Shown piece after piece: positions 1-6,594 of a stretch of 6,594 nt of DNA. The notes beneath the pieces are model-generated. The model worked only from the letters and a program-made list of their open reading frames with translations. It was not told where the DNA came from and ran no database searches. Both the position numbers and the translations under genes were made by a program. The stretch covers positions 1 through 6,594 of the forward strand of contig URDQ01000083.1 in assembly GCA_900546675.1 (NCBI GenBank), written 5' to 3'. This stretch comes from an uncultured Porphyromonas sp. GTDB taxonomy: Bacteria; Bacteroidota; Bacteroidia; Bacteroidales; Porphyromonadaceae. Position 1 is the stretch's first letter. Each line of letters begins with the position of its first letter.

Positions 1-55
1 TCCGACGAATCATAGCCGTGGGTCGAAGGGGCAAAGCCCCGAACGACCCACGGAC
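1..55. repeat. Terminal 55-bp direct repeat with strong hairpin, left copy
   Basis: These 55 bases are identical to the last 55 bases of the window (6540-6594). Inside is a hairpin: a 10-bp outer stem (16-25 with 44-53, CCGTGGGTCG against CGACCCACGG), a small internal loop, then a 5-bp inner stem (28-32 GGGGC with 36-40 GCCCC) closed by AAA. There is no T-run after it, so a rho-independent terminator is not clearly supported. It could be a dispersed genomic repeat at which an assembly broke, or the overlap of a circular contig. Function unknown. Confidence 0.8.
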
Positions 56-190
56 TCTTGATTTATCGACCCCTTGTGGGTCGGACTAGACTAGAGACTT
101 GGGCTTGTGTCAAACTATTGGCGGATAGAGTTATTGTTTGTAACTTAGCTGACGCAATAGAGGCAACTAACTCATTATCCTAATATAACT
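56..190 (+). promoter_or_regulatory. Leader / probable promoter region of the glycosyltransferase operon
   Basis: I see no coding region here. A 6-bp hairpin (67-72 with 78-83) follows the terminal-repeat hairpin. The segment 77-83 (TGGGTCG) is also perfectly complementary to 44-50, so the two hairpins could exchange partners. A weak Bacteroidetes-like promoter may lie at 132-140 (TATTGTTTG, one base longer than the TAnnTTTG consensus) with TTG at 105-107, but the 24-nt spacing is longer than usual. The bases just before the ATG at 191 are A/T-rich with no Shine-Dalgarno sequence, as is common in Bacteroidetes. The promoter assignment is tentative. Confidence 0.3.
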
Positions 191-946
<756 letters not shown>

Positions 947-960
<14 letters not shown>

Positions 961-1429
961 GGTCCTTTGTAACCTGCTCGGAGGCTGTGTTGCGGTGCTG
1001 TTGATCTCCTACACTTTTAAGCAGGACGGGTATCAGTTTGTCTGGTCTATGTTACGACGCAACTGGAAGGTGGCAAGCGAGTACAAGGAGTCGTCTCTGA
1101 GCGATCGCTACCAGATGAAGCTCGGCAACGGCTACGCAGTGTACAAGTATGTGTGTGACAAGACCCCTGAGGATGCTATCATCTATATCCCAGCGGCTAA
1201 GTACTTTCAGCAGGAGGGGGTAGAGGGAGAACCGTGGAATAAGCTCTGGGCTATGCGCTTCCTCTATCCACGGCAAGTAGTGACCCGTGAAGAGTATCAG
1301 ATCAATCATCGGGTGCCAACGCATGTCTTGATCGTGGGCGATGGGGGACGTGAGATGTTCCCAGCTGGTGCGCTTCCGCCATCCATCGAAGTTGCGATCG
1401 TGCCTCTAACAAACGACTCTATCCAATAA
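947..1429 (+). CDS. Hypothetical single-span membrane-anchored protein (160 aa), glycosyltransferase operon
   Basis: I do not recognise a named family. The product starts MKVSK and has one hydrophobic segment at about residues 8-24 (LCNLLGGCVAVLLISY), an uncleaved anchor or signal, followed by a soluble domain of about 135 residues that is probably periplasmic. The domain contains TPEDAIIYIPAAKYF, then WAMRFLYPRQVV, and ends in a strand-like HVLIVGDGG. This 'P-x-D-A-hydrophobic ... YPR' pattern reminds me of small soluble domains that accompany GT-C membrane glycosyltransferases, but that is a resemblance, not an assignment. I chose the ATG at 947 because it gives a proper signal-anchor and overlaps the GT2 gene by only 14 nt; the in-frame ATG at 866 would add 27 charged residues and overlap by 95 nt. 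The overlap suggests translational coupling to GT2, and the GT-C gene starts 12 nt later. Confidence 0.8.
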
Positions 1430-1441
1430 CCTCCTTGTGCT

Positions 1442-2848
1442 ATGCTATCCATTATACTATTCGTCATATTGCTGTGCTTGTCTGGAGTGACTCTCATGAG
1501 TGTGGTAGGGAGAGGTTCGCTCAGTCGTGTCGAACTCGTCGGGCTATCGTTTCCCGTCGGCATGTTGCTTGCCGTCGGGCTTATGATGCTACAAGATCTA
1601 CTGCGTCAGAGGCTCTCGCTCGTATGGGTCGCCGTGGGTCTGCTCCTCGTGTTGGTGGCGGGCTTACTGCTCCTATATAAGAGCAAAAGGCTCACCGCCA
1701 GCTTGCCTTCGCGGGCTACCCTAAAGGGCTGGTTGGGCAAGATCAACATTGTGTGGCTTATCTTCTTCGTTCTTGTGGTGGTCATCGAGGTGATGAACTT
1801 TAGGAAGTGTATGTTCTTCCCCACCTTTGATAGGGATAGCCTTGCTGGCTTTGACTCTTTGGGCTACCTCATTGCGCAGGAGCACACGATGTATGGTCTC
1901 TCGGTCTTTAGTCCTGAGGAGAATCCGCTGATCCACAATGCGGGTAGCTACATCACCTACGCTCCGCTGGTACAGCTCTCTTACAGCATAGTCTATATGC
2001 TGGGGGCTGAGACATCTAAGCTGATCCCTGGGCTATTCTTTCTCTTTTTCCTGATCTCGTTTTATGGTGTGCTACGAGATGTGGTGGGGAGTACAGGTGC
2101 CATCATCGCAACCTTTTTCGTCCTTATCACGCCAGAGATGATAGCCTTCTCGTCCCTCTCGGCAACCAATGTGATCCATGCGATCTACGCCTCACTAGGT
2201 GTGATCTATGCTCTGAAAAGTTGCTCCCGCAACAAGCCGACCGCTGACTACGGTCTCCTCTGGGTGAGTGGCTTGCTACTCTTGGGTAGTATCTTGACTC
2301 GGTATGATGGAATTGTATTCCCGATGGCGATGGGGCTTTACTTGCTATACCCAGTTTTTGCCAAGCGACTGAAGTGGTGGCACCTCATAGGTTGGGGGAT
2401 GATCATACTCCTCCCTATGTGCTGCTGGTTCCTGCATCAAAAGTGGACTGGTATGACGTCAGAGAGTATTGTCATCACCTCACTCCTACGGGATGGCGAC
2501 AAGGCCAATCTGATCGCCAAGGGCTTGTGGGGGCATCTGACCAATACGCAGCTCTACGGCTGGAGCTTCTTGTTGTTGCTGATATCGCTGCTCGCCAATC
2601 TACCAATCATAATAAAGCGTAAGCACTGGGGGCGTCTAGGACAAGTGGCTATGGCCTTCGTATTGCCTTTGTTACTGTACGGTCTGCTACTCTACCATAT
2701 CAACTACTCTTGGGATTCGATAGACAACGTGATTGCTTACTCTGCGAAAAGATACCTCTTTTGCTTTGTGCCGATTGCGCTGTTTTGCACCTTCACGCTA
2801 GATGCCTTCTACCTAGCGTTTCGCAAGGTAGAGTCGTGGTTCTCTTAG
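1442..2848 (+). CDS. Polytopic membrane protein, GT-C-like glycosyltransferase
   Basis: A 468-residue integral membrane protein with about 12-14 hydrophobic segments (for example 1-20, 30-52, 60-79, 102-119, 193-212, 217-233, 242-258, 270-305, 313-330, 372-392, 400-420, 437-458). A large hydrophilic loop at about 120-170 carries acidic residues (D130, D132, D138 in TFDRDSLAGFDSLGY). Such an acidic first large loop is typical of GT-C enzymes, which take a sugar from a polyprenyl-phosphate donor on the outer face of the membrane. Other GT-C-like points are the helix pair ending LLLGSILTRYDG (281-290) and a late AKRY (435-438). The neighbouring GT2 enzyme would make the lipid-linked donor. The first Met at 1442 opens directly into a hydrophobic helix, with no Shine-Dalgarno sequence. 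An O-antigen polymerase or other polytopic glycan protein is the main alternative. The acceptor is unknown. Confidence 0.75.
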   Translation: MLSIILFVILLCLSGVTLMSVVGRGSLSRVELVGLSFPVGMLLAVGLMMLQDLLRQRLSLVWVAVGLLLVLVAGLLLLYKSKRLTASLPSRATLKGWLGKINIVWLIFFVLVVVIEVMNFRKCMFFPTFDRDSLAGFDSLGYLIAQEHTMYGLSVFSPEENPLIHNAGSYITYAPLVQLSYSIVYMLGAETSKLIPGLFFLFFLISFYGVLRDVVGSTGAIIATFFVLITPEMIAFSSLSATNVIHAIYASLGVIYALKSCSRNKPTADYGLLWVSGLLLLGSILTRYDGIVFPMAMGLYLLYPVFAKRLKWWHLIGWGMIILLPMCCWFLHQKWTGMTSESIVITSLLRDGDKANLIAKGLWGHLTNTQLYGWSFLLLLISLLANLPIIIKRKHWGRLGQVAMAFVLPLLLYGLLLYHINYSWDSIDNVIAYSAKRYLFCFVPIALFCTFTLDAFYLAFRKVESWFS

Positions 2849-2885
2849 GGGGTCCTCTTCATAGTCAACTATAAGTTATCAAGCT

Positions 2886-4295
2886 ATGAGACACAATTCG
2901 ATTGGTACAGTGATCATACTGACGCTGGGTGTGATGCTTACGGCGCTGCTGCCCTGTCGGGGGCAGAGTGATGCGGAGCTACCCTCCGATGCTACGGTGG
3001 AGCCGTCACAGACTATCCCCATCATGTATATCACCACGGCCGATGGTAAGCCTATCATCACGAAGAAAGAGTACAAGCGAGCTACGTTTTACATCTCCGA
3101 CCCCACAGGGAGGGTGAATCTAGGAACTGCCGCAGAGCCTTTAGAAATGAACATTCGTGGCAGAGGCCACTCCTCGTGGAAGGGGGACAAGAAGCCCTAT
3201 AAGCTCAAGCTGGACGAGAAGCTCTCTCTCATGGGTATGCCGAAGAATAAGCACTGGGCACTCCTGAAGTTTTGGCCTCCGACGATGGCGGGCATGAAGC
3301 TAGGCGAGCTGATGGGGATGGCTTGGACGCCCTCCACAAAGCCGATTGAGGTGGTGCTCAATGGCGACTATATTGGTCTCTACTTGCTGACGGAGACGAT
3401 ACGGATCGGGAAGAATCGTGTCAACATCTACGAGCAACCGGACAATAACGAGGATGCTACGACTATCTCTGGGGGCTGGCTGGTAGAGGTGGACAACTAT
3501 AAGGAGCAGAACCAGATTAGCTTTAGAGAGAATGACCGCTGGATCATCAATATCACTTACCATTCACCGAAGGTGCTCTCGACGGCACAGAGGAATTGGC
3601 TGACTGATGAGTTTAAGGGGATCAACGCCGATATCTATGCTCCGAACAAAGCGACCAGTCGCTGGGAGGATCGCCTTGATGTCGATGCGATGGCTCGCTT
3701 TTTCATCATTCAGGAGGTTATGGACAATCCCGATGGCTTCCACGGGAGCTTTTACCTACACAAAGATCAGGGCGAGGGGAGCAAGTGGGTGGCAGGGCCT
3801 ATCTGGGATCTTACCTGTATGAATCGGGAGAAGACGGACTACACCTTTAGGATGAAGGTGCACTACGCCTTTGCGCCTCACTGGATCGGGGAGTTACTTA
3901 AGGATGAAGACTTTAGCTCAGCCGTCTGCAGGGTGTGGAAAGAGGTGCACCCCGTGCTTTCCGACGAGTGGATGCGCTACTTGGAGAGCTGCTTTGCACC
4001 TTATGAGGAGGCTTATCAGCGGGACAAGCTGCGCTGGTCTGAGGGTCCTTTCAAGCCTCTGCGCAGTGCTGCTGAGGAACTCACGACTTCCCTTCGGCGG
4101 AATGTAGACTGGTTTGATAATCATCTGCCAGCTACTCTTAATGCGATTGTACCCGTAGTGCCGACCGCTGGTCGTCACATCGTCTATACTATGTCGGGCG
4201 AGGTCGTGCGCATTGCTGAGGACTACAGTGAGGCGATGCGTGATCTACCGCAAGGCGTCTATATCGTAGACAACAGCAAGGTGATTGTCCCGTAA
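2886..4295 (+). CDS. Exported CotH kinase-family protein
   Basis: A 469-residue protein with an N-terminal signal peptide (about residues 1-26, hydrophobic core VIILTLGVMLTALL). The CotH-like domain spans about 45-410: MNIRGRGHSSWKG (88-100), KKPYKLKLD (102-110), the NKHWALLKFW segment (121-130), NGDYIGLYLLTETI (159-172), GGWLVEVDNY (196-205), DNPDG (280-284) and GPIWDLT (304-310). Characterised CotH proteins are atypical secreted kinases; D283 in the N-x-D motif matches the position expected for the catalytic Asp. The usual 'WDxD' metal motif is WDLT here, so the second Asp is replaced by Thr and activity is uncertain. The C-terminal 40 residues (TMSGEV ... LPQGVYIVDNSKVIVP) resemble the short C-terminal tails of Bacteroidetes exported proteins, perhaps a reduced type IX sorting-like domain. 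It begins 37 nt after the GT-C gene on the same strand, so it is probably last in the operon. The substrate is unknown. Confidence 0.85.
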   Translation: MRHNSIGTVIILTLGVMLTALLPCRGQSDAELPSDATVEPSQTIPIMYITTADGKPIITKKEYKRATFYISDPTGRVNLGTAAEPLEMNIRGRGHSSWKGDKKPYKLKLDEKLSLMGMPKNKHWALLKFWPPTMAGMKLGELMGMAWTPSTKPIEVVLNGDYIGLYLLTETIRIGKNRVNIYEQPDNNEDATTISGGWLVEVDNYKEQNQISFRENDRWIINITYHSPKVLSTAQRNWLTDEFKGINADIYAPNKATSRWEDRLDVDAMARFFIIQEVMDNPDGFHGSFYLHKDQGEGSKWVAGPIWDLTCMNREKTDYTFRMKVHYAFAPHWIGELLKDEDFSSAVCRVWKEVHPVLSDEWMRYLESCFAPYEEAYQRDKLRWSEGPFKPLRSAAEELTTSLRRNVDWFDNHLPATLNAIVPVVPTAGRHIVYTMSGEVVRIAEDYSEAMRDLPQGVYIVDNSKVIVP

Positions 4296-4345
4296 GAGCG
4301 AATGTGTCGTCTGTCGTGTCAATGAGTCGCATCAAATCGATACGA

Positions 4346-4540
4346 GTAACCCGCTGTAGGGACGCTCGGCGAGTATCGAGCGGGAGGGCGTCCGTCCCCA
4401 TCAAAGCGAGACAAGTAACCCTGTGTAGGGACGCTCGGTCTGAGCGTCCGTTGTGTCAAAAGTTACAGCTGGTTCGGGGACGGACGCTCAGACCGAGCGT
4501 CCCTACACAGGGTTACACGTCTTGCTGTACTACAACGGAC
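4346..4540. repeat. Complex hairpin repeat, copy A (REPIN/BIME-like), between convergent genes
   Basis: A 195-bp element lying between the convergent CotH and peptidase genes, with a related copy in the same orientation at 6222-6429. It contains two left-facing units, each with GTAG followed by a hairpin: GTAG at 4356-4359 with an imperfect hairpin 4360-4393, and GTAG at 4425-4428 with an 8-bp perfect stem (GGACGCTC 4429-4436, GAGCGTCC 4442-4449). An inverted unit follows at 4482-4502, ending in CTAC at 4503-4506. The arms 4415-4450 and 4481-4516 are exact reverse complements over 36 bp around a 30-nt spacer. A broken fourth unit (GGACGCTCGG, 4537-4546) ends just before the peptidase stop codon. 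The GTAG-plus-hairpin arrangement resembles REP elements moved by RAYT transposases. No transposase is in the window. Confidence 0.8.
4415..4516. terminator. Possible bidirectional terminator: 36-bp perfect inverted repeat
   Basis: Arms 4415-4450 and 4481-4516 pair perfectly over 36 bp with a 30-nt loop. The hairpin lies between the 3' ends of the CotH gene (ends 4295) and the peptidase gene (ends 4553 on the minus strand), so it could stop or insulate transcripts from both sides or protect their 3' ends. There is no T-run, so classic intrinsic termination is not shown. Its main identity is as part of the repeat element. Confidence 0.35.
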
Positions 4541-4552
4541 GCTCGGTAGGCT

Positions 4553-6112
4553 CTACTCTCTTGTCTCTGGTGTCGTATTAATGACATATTCCCACAGCGG
4601 ATCGTCCCCAAGCTGGGTCGTATCCTTAGTCTGAGAGATAGATCTATCGGGAACAAGTCTCTTCTCTCCGCATCTTGTCTGATCGGGACGCACAAAAGAC
4701 TTACTGCTAGTATAACCCTTAAAGCCACTATTGGGGAGCGTAAATTCGATTACATCTCCATAGTGGCAAGGAGCGAAGGCACAGGGTGAGCTAGCATCTT
4801 CAAGGATCAGGGCTGCCCCTGCATCCTGTGCTATAGTTGCAAGCATCCCAGCACTACTGAAGGTCTTCTCTCCAACGAATATGTAGACGTCTCCCTTAAA
4901 AGTTCGTCGAGGTGTGTGGCTCTGATTGCGTGACATTTGACTTTGACCATCTGTATGGATCAGGTCACTAAAAGTCTTTCCATCGATCATCTTCCCAGAG
5001 TACGCTTTCGGAATCCTCTCGGACACGGAGGGGTAGTTACTTCTCCACAACTCAGACACTCGTAGCTGATATGTATAGTGTGAGGTGTCCTCTCTTTGCG
5101 AAGGTAAATACTGAAGTAGCATATCGCCAAGCATACTATTTCCTCCTGAATTGTAGCGAAGATCTATGATCAGTGTGTGCGTATGAAGCGAGTCCATCTC
5201 TTGAAACATCTGATCAATAAAGTCCGAAAAACGAGGTAGAGAGGATAGGTATGCCTCCTCTTGAGGGGTTAGTTTATATCCAGTTGGCTTGGACGTAGTA
5301 ATGCGACTATACTCGGTCTGATAGTCCTTCATTGCGTTCATCTGGAGGTAAGCAACTCCTGGAGCAGCCATCACGTCATACCAGTACAGAGCTTTGCGCG
5401 GAGCAGTAAGCGTGTTGTAATGCATCGCTTTCGGACTGCTATACAGTTCCACTCTATCACTCACAGATATGGGCGAGATAAAGATGGAGTCCATATCAGC
5501 AAATGTGACTTTCAAAGTATCCAAGCCTAGAGATCTCCAATAGATACAGAATGAACCCAAAGCACTTACTTGTGAGAGCGAGTACTGCACATTGTCCGCA
5601 CTAATATAGCGCCTGAGCGTATCGACAACATCTAGGATAGGGATGTCACAGATGGACTTAATCTCTTTTCCTACATAGCTCTGAAGGGTCTTAGGTGCTG
5701 TCATAAGACGCACGGTAGGGTACTCTTCGATTCCTAGCCTAATTGGGTAGTAAGTTTTAAACAGAGCGGTGTCAAGAGTCAGCGTAGTGTGACCGTCACC
5801 CATCAAACTCGTAAATTGCTGAAGAAGGAGGTACGAATCGGAAGGAGTATCGACATGCTTGGCTAGCTGATAAAACTTAGCTAGTTCACTATCCAAACTA
5901 AACGCAAAGCCCTCGTCAAGCATTTTGGGGTGACTCTCTTTTAGAAGTTTGCCAAGCACTTGTAGATCCCTTTGAGTGGCATTCTCCTCTTGGGTTAGAG
6001 TAGCTGGGCTGGGGCTGTTTGCAAATGTGATAACGTCTTGAGCGTAAGCGTTGAACGCTAACAGACATAGGCATAACGATCTCAGTAAGTAGGGAACAAA
6101 TCTATTCGTCAT
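4553..6112 (-). CDS. Secreted S41 family peptidase (tricorn-like)
   Basis: A 519-residue serine peptidase predicted to be exported. It starts at the ATG at 6112, giving MTNRFVP and a signal peptide of about 25 residues ending in FNAYA before QD. An upstream GTG at 6187 would place 25 non-signal residues ahead of it and is disfavoured. After a helical N-terminal region (about 45-105) comes MGDGHTTL (104-111), whose H108 matches the His of tricorn-type S41 enzymes. GVAYLQMNAM (252-261) opens the catalytic core, LIIDLRYNSGGN (314-325) is the conserved strand and glycine turn, and GEKTFSSAG (414-422) holds the likely nucleophile S419. No PDZ domain is obvious, unlike CtpA-type enzymes. Sampled 60-base stretches run about 38-45% GC, lower than the 47-62% seen in the neighbouring operon. 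It faces that operon and is flanked by two direct repeats, which suggests separate acquisition. The substrate is unknown. Confidence 0.88.
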   Translation of the reverse strand: MTNRFVPYLLRSLCLCLLAFNAYAQDVITFANSPSPATLTQEENATQRDLQVLGKLLKESHPKMLDEGFAFSLDSELAKFYQLAKHVDTPSDSYLLLQQFTSLMGDGHTTLTLDTALFKTYYPIRLGIEEYPTVRLMTAPKTLQSYVGKEIKSICDIPILDVVDTLRRYISADNVQYSLSQVSALGSFCIYWRSLGLDTLKVTFADMDSIFISPISVSDRVELYSSPKAMHYNTLTAPRKALYWYDVMAAPGVAYLQMNAMKDYQTEYSRITTSKPTGYKLTPQEEAYLSSLPRFSDFIDQMFQEMDSLHTHTLIIDLRYNSGGNSMLGDMLLQYLPSQREDTSHYTYQLRVSELWRSNYPSVSERIPKAYSGKMIDGKTFSDLIHTDGQSQMSRNQSHTPRRTFKGDVYIFVGEKTFSSAGMLATIAQDAGAALILEDASSPCAFAPCHYGDVIEFTLPNSGFKGYTSSKSFVRPDQTRCGEKRLVPDRSISQTKDTTQLGDDPLWEYVINTTPETRE

Positions 6113-6152
6113 AGTGACAGGGCTTTGTGTGATTGATGGGTAAATGCTAGAG

Positions 6153-6184
6153 CGAAGGTACGAAGAACTTGTGAGGGAGCCTAA
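6153..6184 (-). promoter_or_regulatory. Candidate Bacteroidetes-type promoter for the S41 peptidase
   Basis: On the minus strand, TACCTTCG (6160-6153) matches the Bacteroidetes -7 consensus TAnnTTTG at all but one position. TTAG (6184-6181) lies 20 nt upstream, near where a TTTG-like -33 box is expected. Transcription would start about 35 nt before the ATG at 6112. The -33 match is weak, so this is tentative. Confidence 0.3.
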
Positions 6185-6221
6185 CACTTAATTTCGCAAC
6201 TCGAGTAACCCGTTGGGACGT

Positions 6222-6429
6222 GTAACCTGCTGTAGGGGTGCTCGGCGAGTATCGAGCGGGAGGGCGTCCGTCCCCATCAAAGCGAGACGTGTAACCCGCT
6301 GTAGGGACGCTCGGTCTGAGCGTCCGTTGTGTCAAAAGTTACAGCTGGTTCGTGGACGGACGCCCTCCCGCTAGACACTAGCCGAGCGTCCCTACACAGG
6401 GTTACATGTCTTGCTGTACTACAACGGAC
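6222..6429. repeat. Complex hairpin repeat, copy B (REPIN/BIME-like), upstream of the S41 peptidase
   Basis: A 208-bp relative of the element at 4346-4540, in the same orientation, upstream of the peptidase start. Units in order: GTAG 6232-6235 with an imperfect hairpin 6236-6269; GTAG 6301-6304 with the perfect stem GGACGCTC 6305-6312 / GAGCGTCC 6318-6325; then an inverted unit 6358-6391 ending in CTAC 6392-6395. Here the inverted unit is the long variant (CCCTCCCGCTAGACACTAG inside), so it pairs best with the first left unit rather than the second. That accounts for the 13-bp length difference from copy A. A further degenerate inverted unit follows at 6426-6439 with CTAC at 6444-6447. Confidence 0.8.
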
Positions 6430-6447
6430 ACGCAGGTCCGCCCCTAC
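6426..6447. repeat. Degenerate inverted REP-like unit at the edge of copy B
   Basis: GGAC (6426-6429) and GTCC (6436-6439) form a short stem followed by CTAC (6444-6447), the reverse complement of the GTAG head seen in the other units. In copy A the corresponding unit is cut short at about 4546, next to the end of the peptidase gene. Confidence 0.5.
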
Positions 6448-6539
6448 ACGAATCCCATCAACACGACAAATCCAGCCATCAAACGCTGTAGCATCAGAAG
6501 CATAATAGACAGACGCACACAGAAGGACCTCGCAAGAGA

Positions 6540-6594
6540 TCCGACGAATCATAGCCGTGGGTCGAAGGGGCAAAGCCCCGAACGACCCACGGAC
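6540..6594. repeat. Terminal 55-bp direct repeat with strong hairpin, right copy
   Basis: Identical base for base to positions 1-55, with the hairpin arms at 6555-6564 and 6583-6592. The stretch between it and repeat copy B (6448-6539) shows no gene or clear structure. Confidence 0.8.

Noticed and set aside
4331..4430. CRISPR array from the recurring ATCAAA...GTAACCC units
   Set aside because: There are only two or three imperfect units at about 69-bp spacing, the 'spacers' are themselves repeat, and no cas genes are present.
4304..4549. Plus-strand open frame over repeat copy A (81 codons)
   Set aside because: It is made almost entirely of repeat sequence, and similar peptides come from the other copy. 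It is not a gene.
4346..6429. Integron gene cassette with attC sites around the peptidase
   Set aside because: The GTAAC/GTTAC ends look a little like attC core sites, but they do not fit RYYYAAC/GTTRRRY and no integrase is present.
6147..6573. Minus-strand open frames over repeat copy B (62 and 98 codons)
   Set aside because: They lie on the GTAG-hairpin repeats, and their translations mirror the repeat (recurring VTLCRDAR/RPSVP-type strings also found over copy A). They have no recognisable domain.

Overview
The window looks like a chromosomal fragment of a Bacteroidales bacterium, most likely Porphyromonas or a close relative. The reasons are a GC content near 50%, protein starts with no Shine-Dalgarno-like sequence, and the protein types: a Bacteroidetes-style CotH-domain exported protein with a short C-terminal tail, and a secreted tricorn-like S41 peptidase. 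The genus call is inference from composition and protein style, not from a marker gene.

Layout. Positions 1-190 hold a hairpin repeat and a leader. A tightly packed plus-strand run of four genes follows (191-4295): a GT2 polyprenyl-phosphate glycosyltransferase-like gene whose 5' end contains a (CT)16 tract; a 160-residue protein of unknown function with one N-terminal membrane segment; a polytopic GT-C-like membrane protein of 468 residues; and an exported CotH-family protein. Facing them on the minus strand is a secreted S41 peptidase (4553-6112). The peptidase is flanked by two direct copies (about 195 and 208 bp) of a complex repeat built from GTAG-headed hairpins. The outermost 55 bases at the two ends of the window are identical and contain another strong hairpin.

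How the genes may work together. The GT2 enzyme would load a sugar onto a lipid carrier at the inner face of the membrane, and the GT-C protein would use that lipid-linked sugar on the periplasmic side to decorate a glycan or protein. The small anchored protein would be an accessory, and the CotH protein a secreted partner or target. The order and spacing (14-nt overlap, 12-nt gap, 37-nt gap) support one transcript.

Most notable point. The only ATG upstream of the conserved GT2 N-terminus (191) is separated from it by a 32-nt CT dinucleotide tract. As written, the ATG frame stops right after the tract; losing one CT unit, or gaining two, joins it to a complete 255-residue (or slightly longer) GT2 enzyme. 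This is the signature of a phase-variable contingency gene, shown here in the OFF state, heading a probable surface-glycosylation operon.
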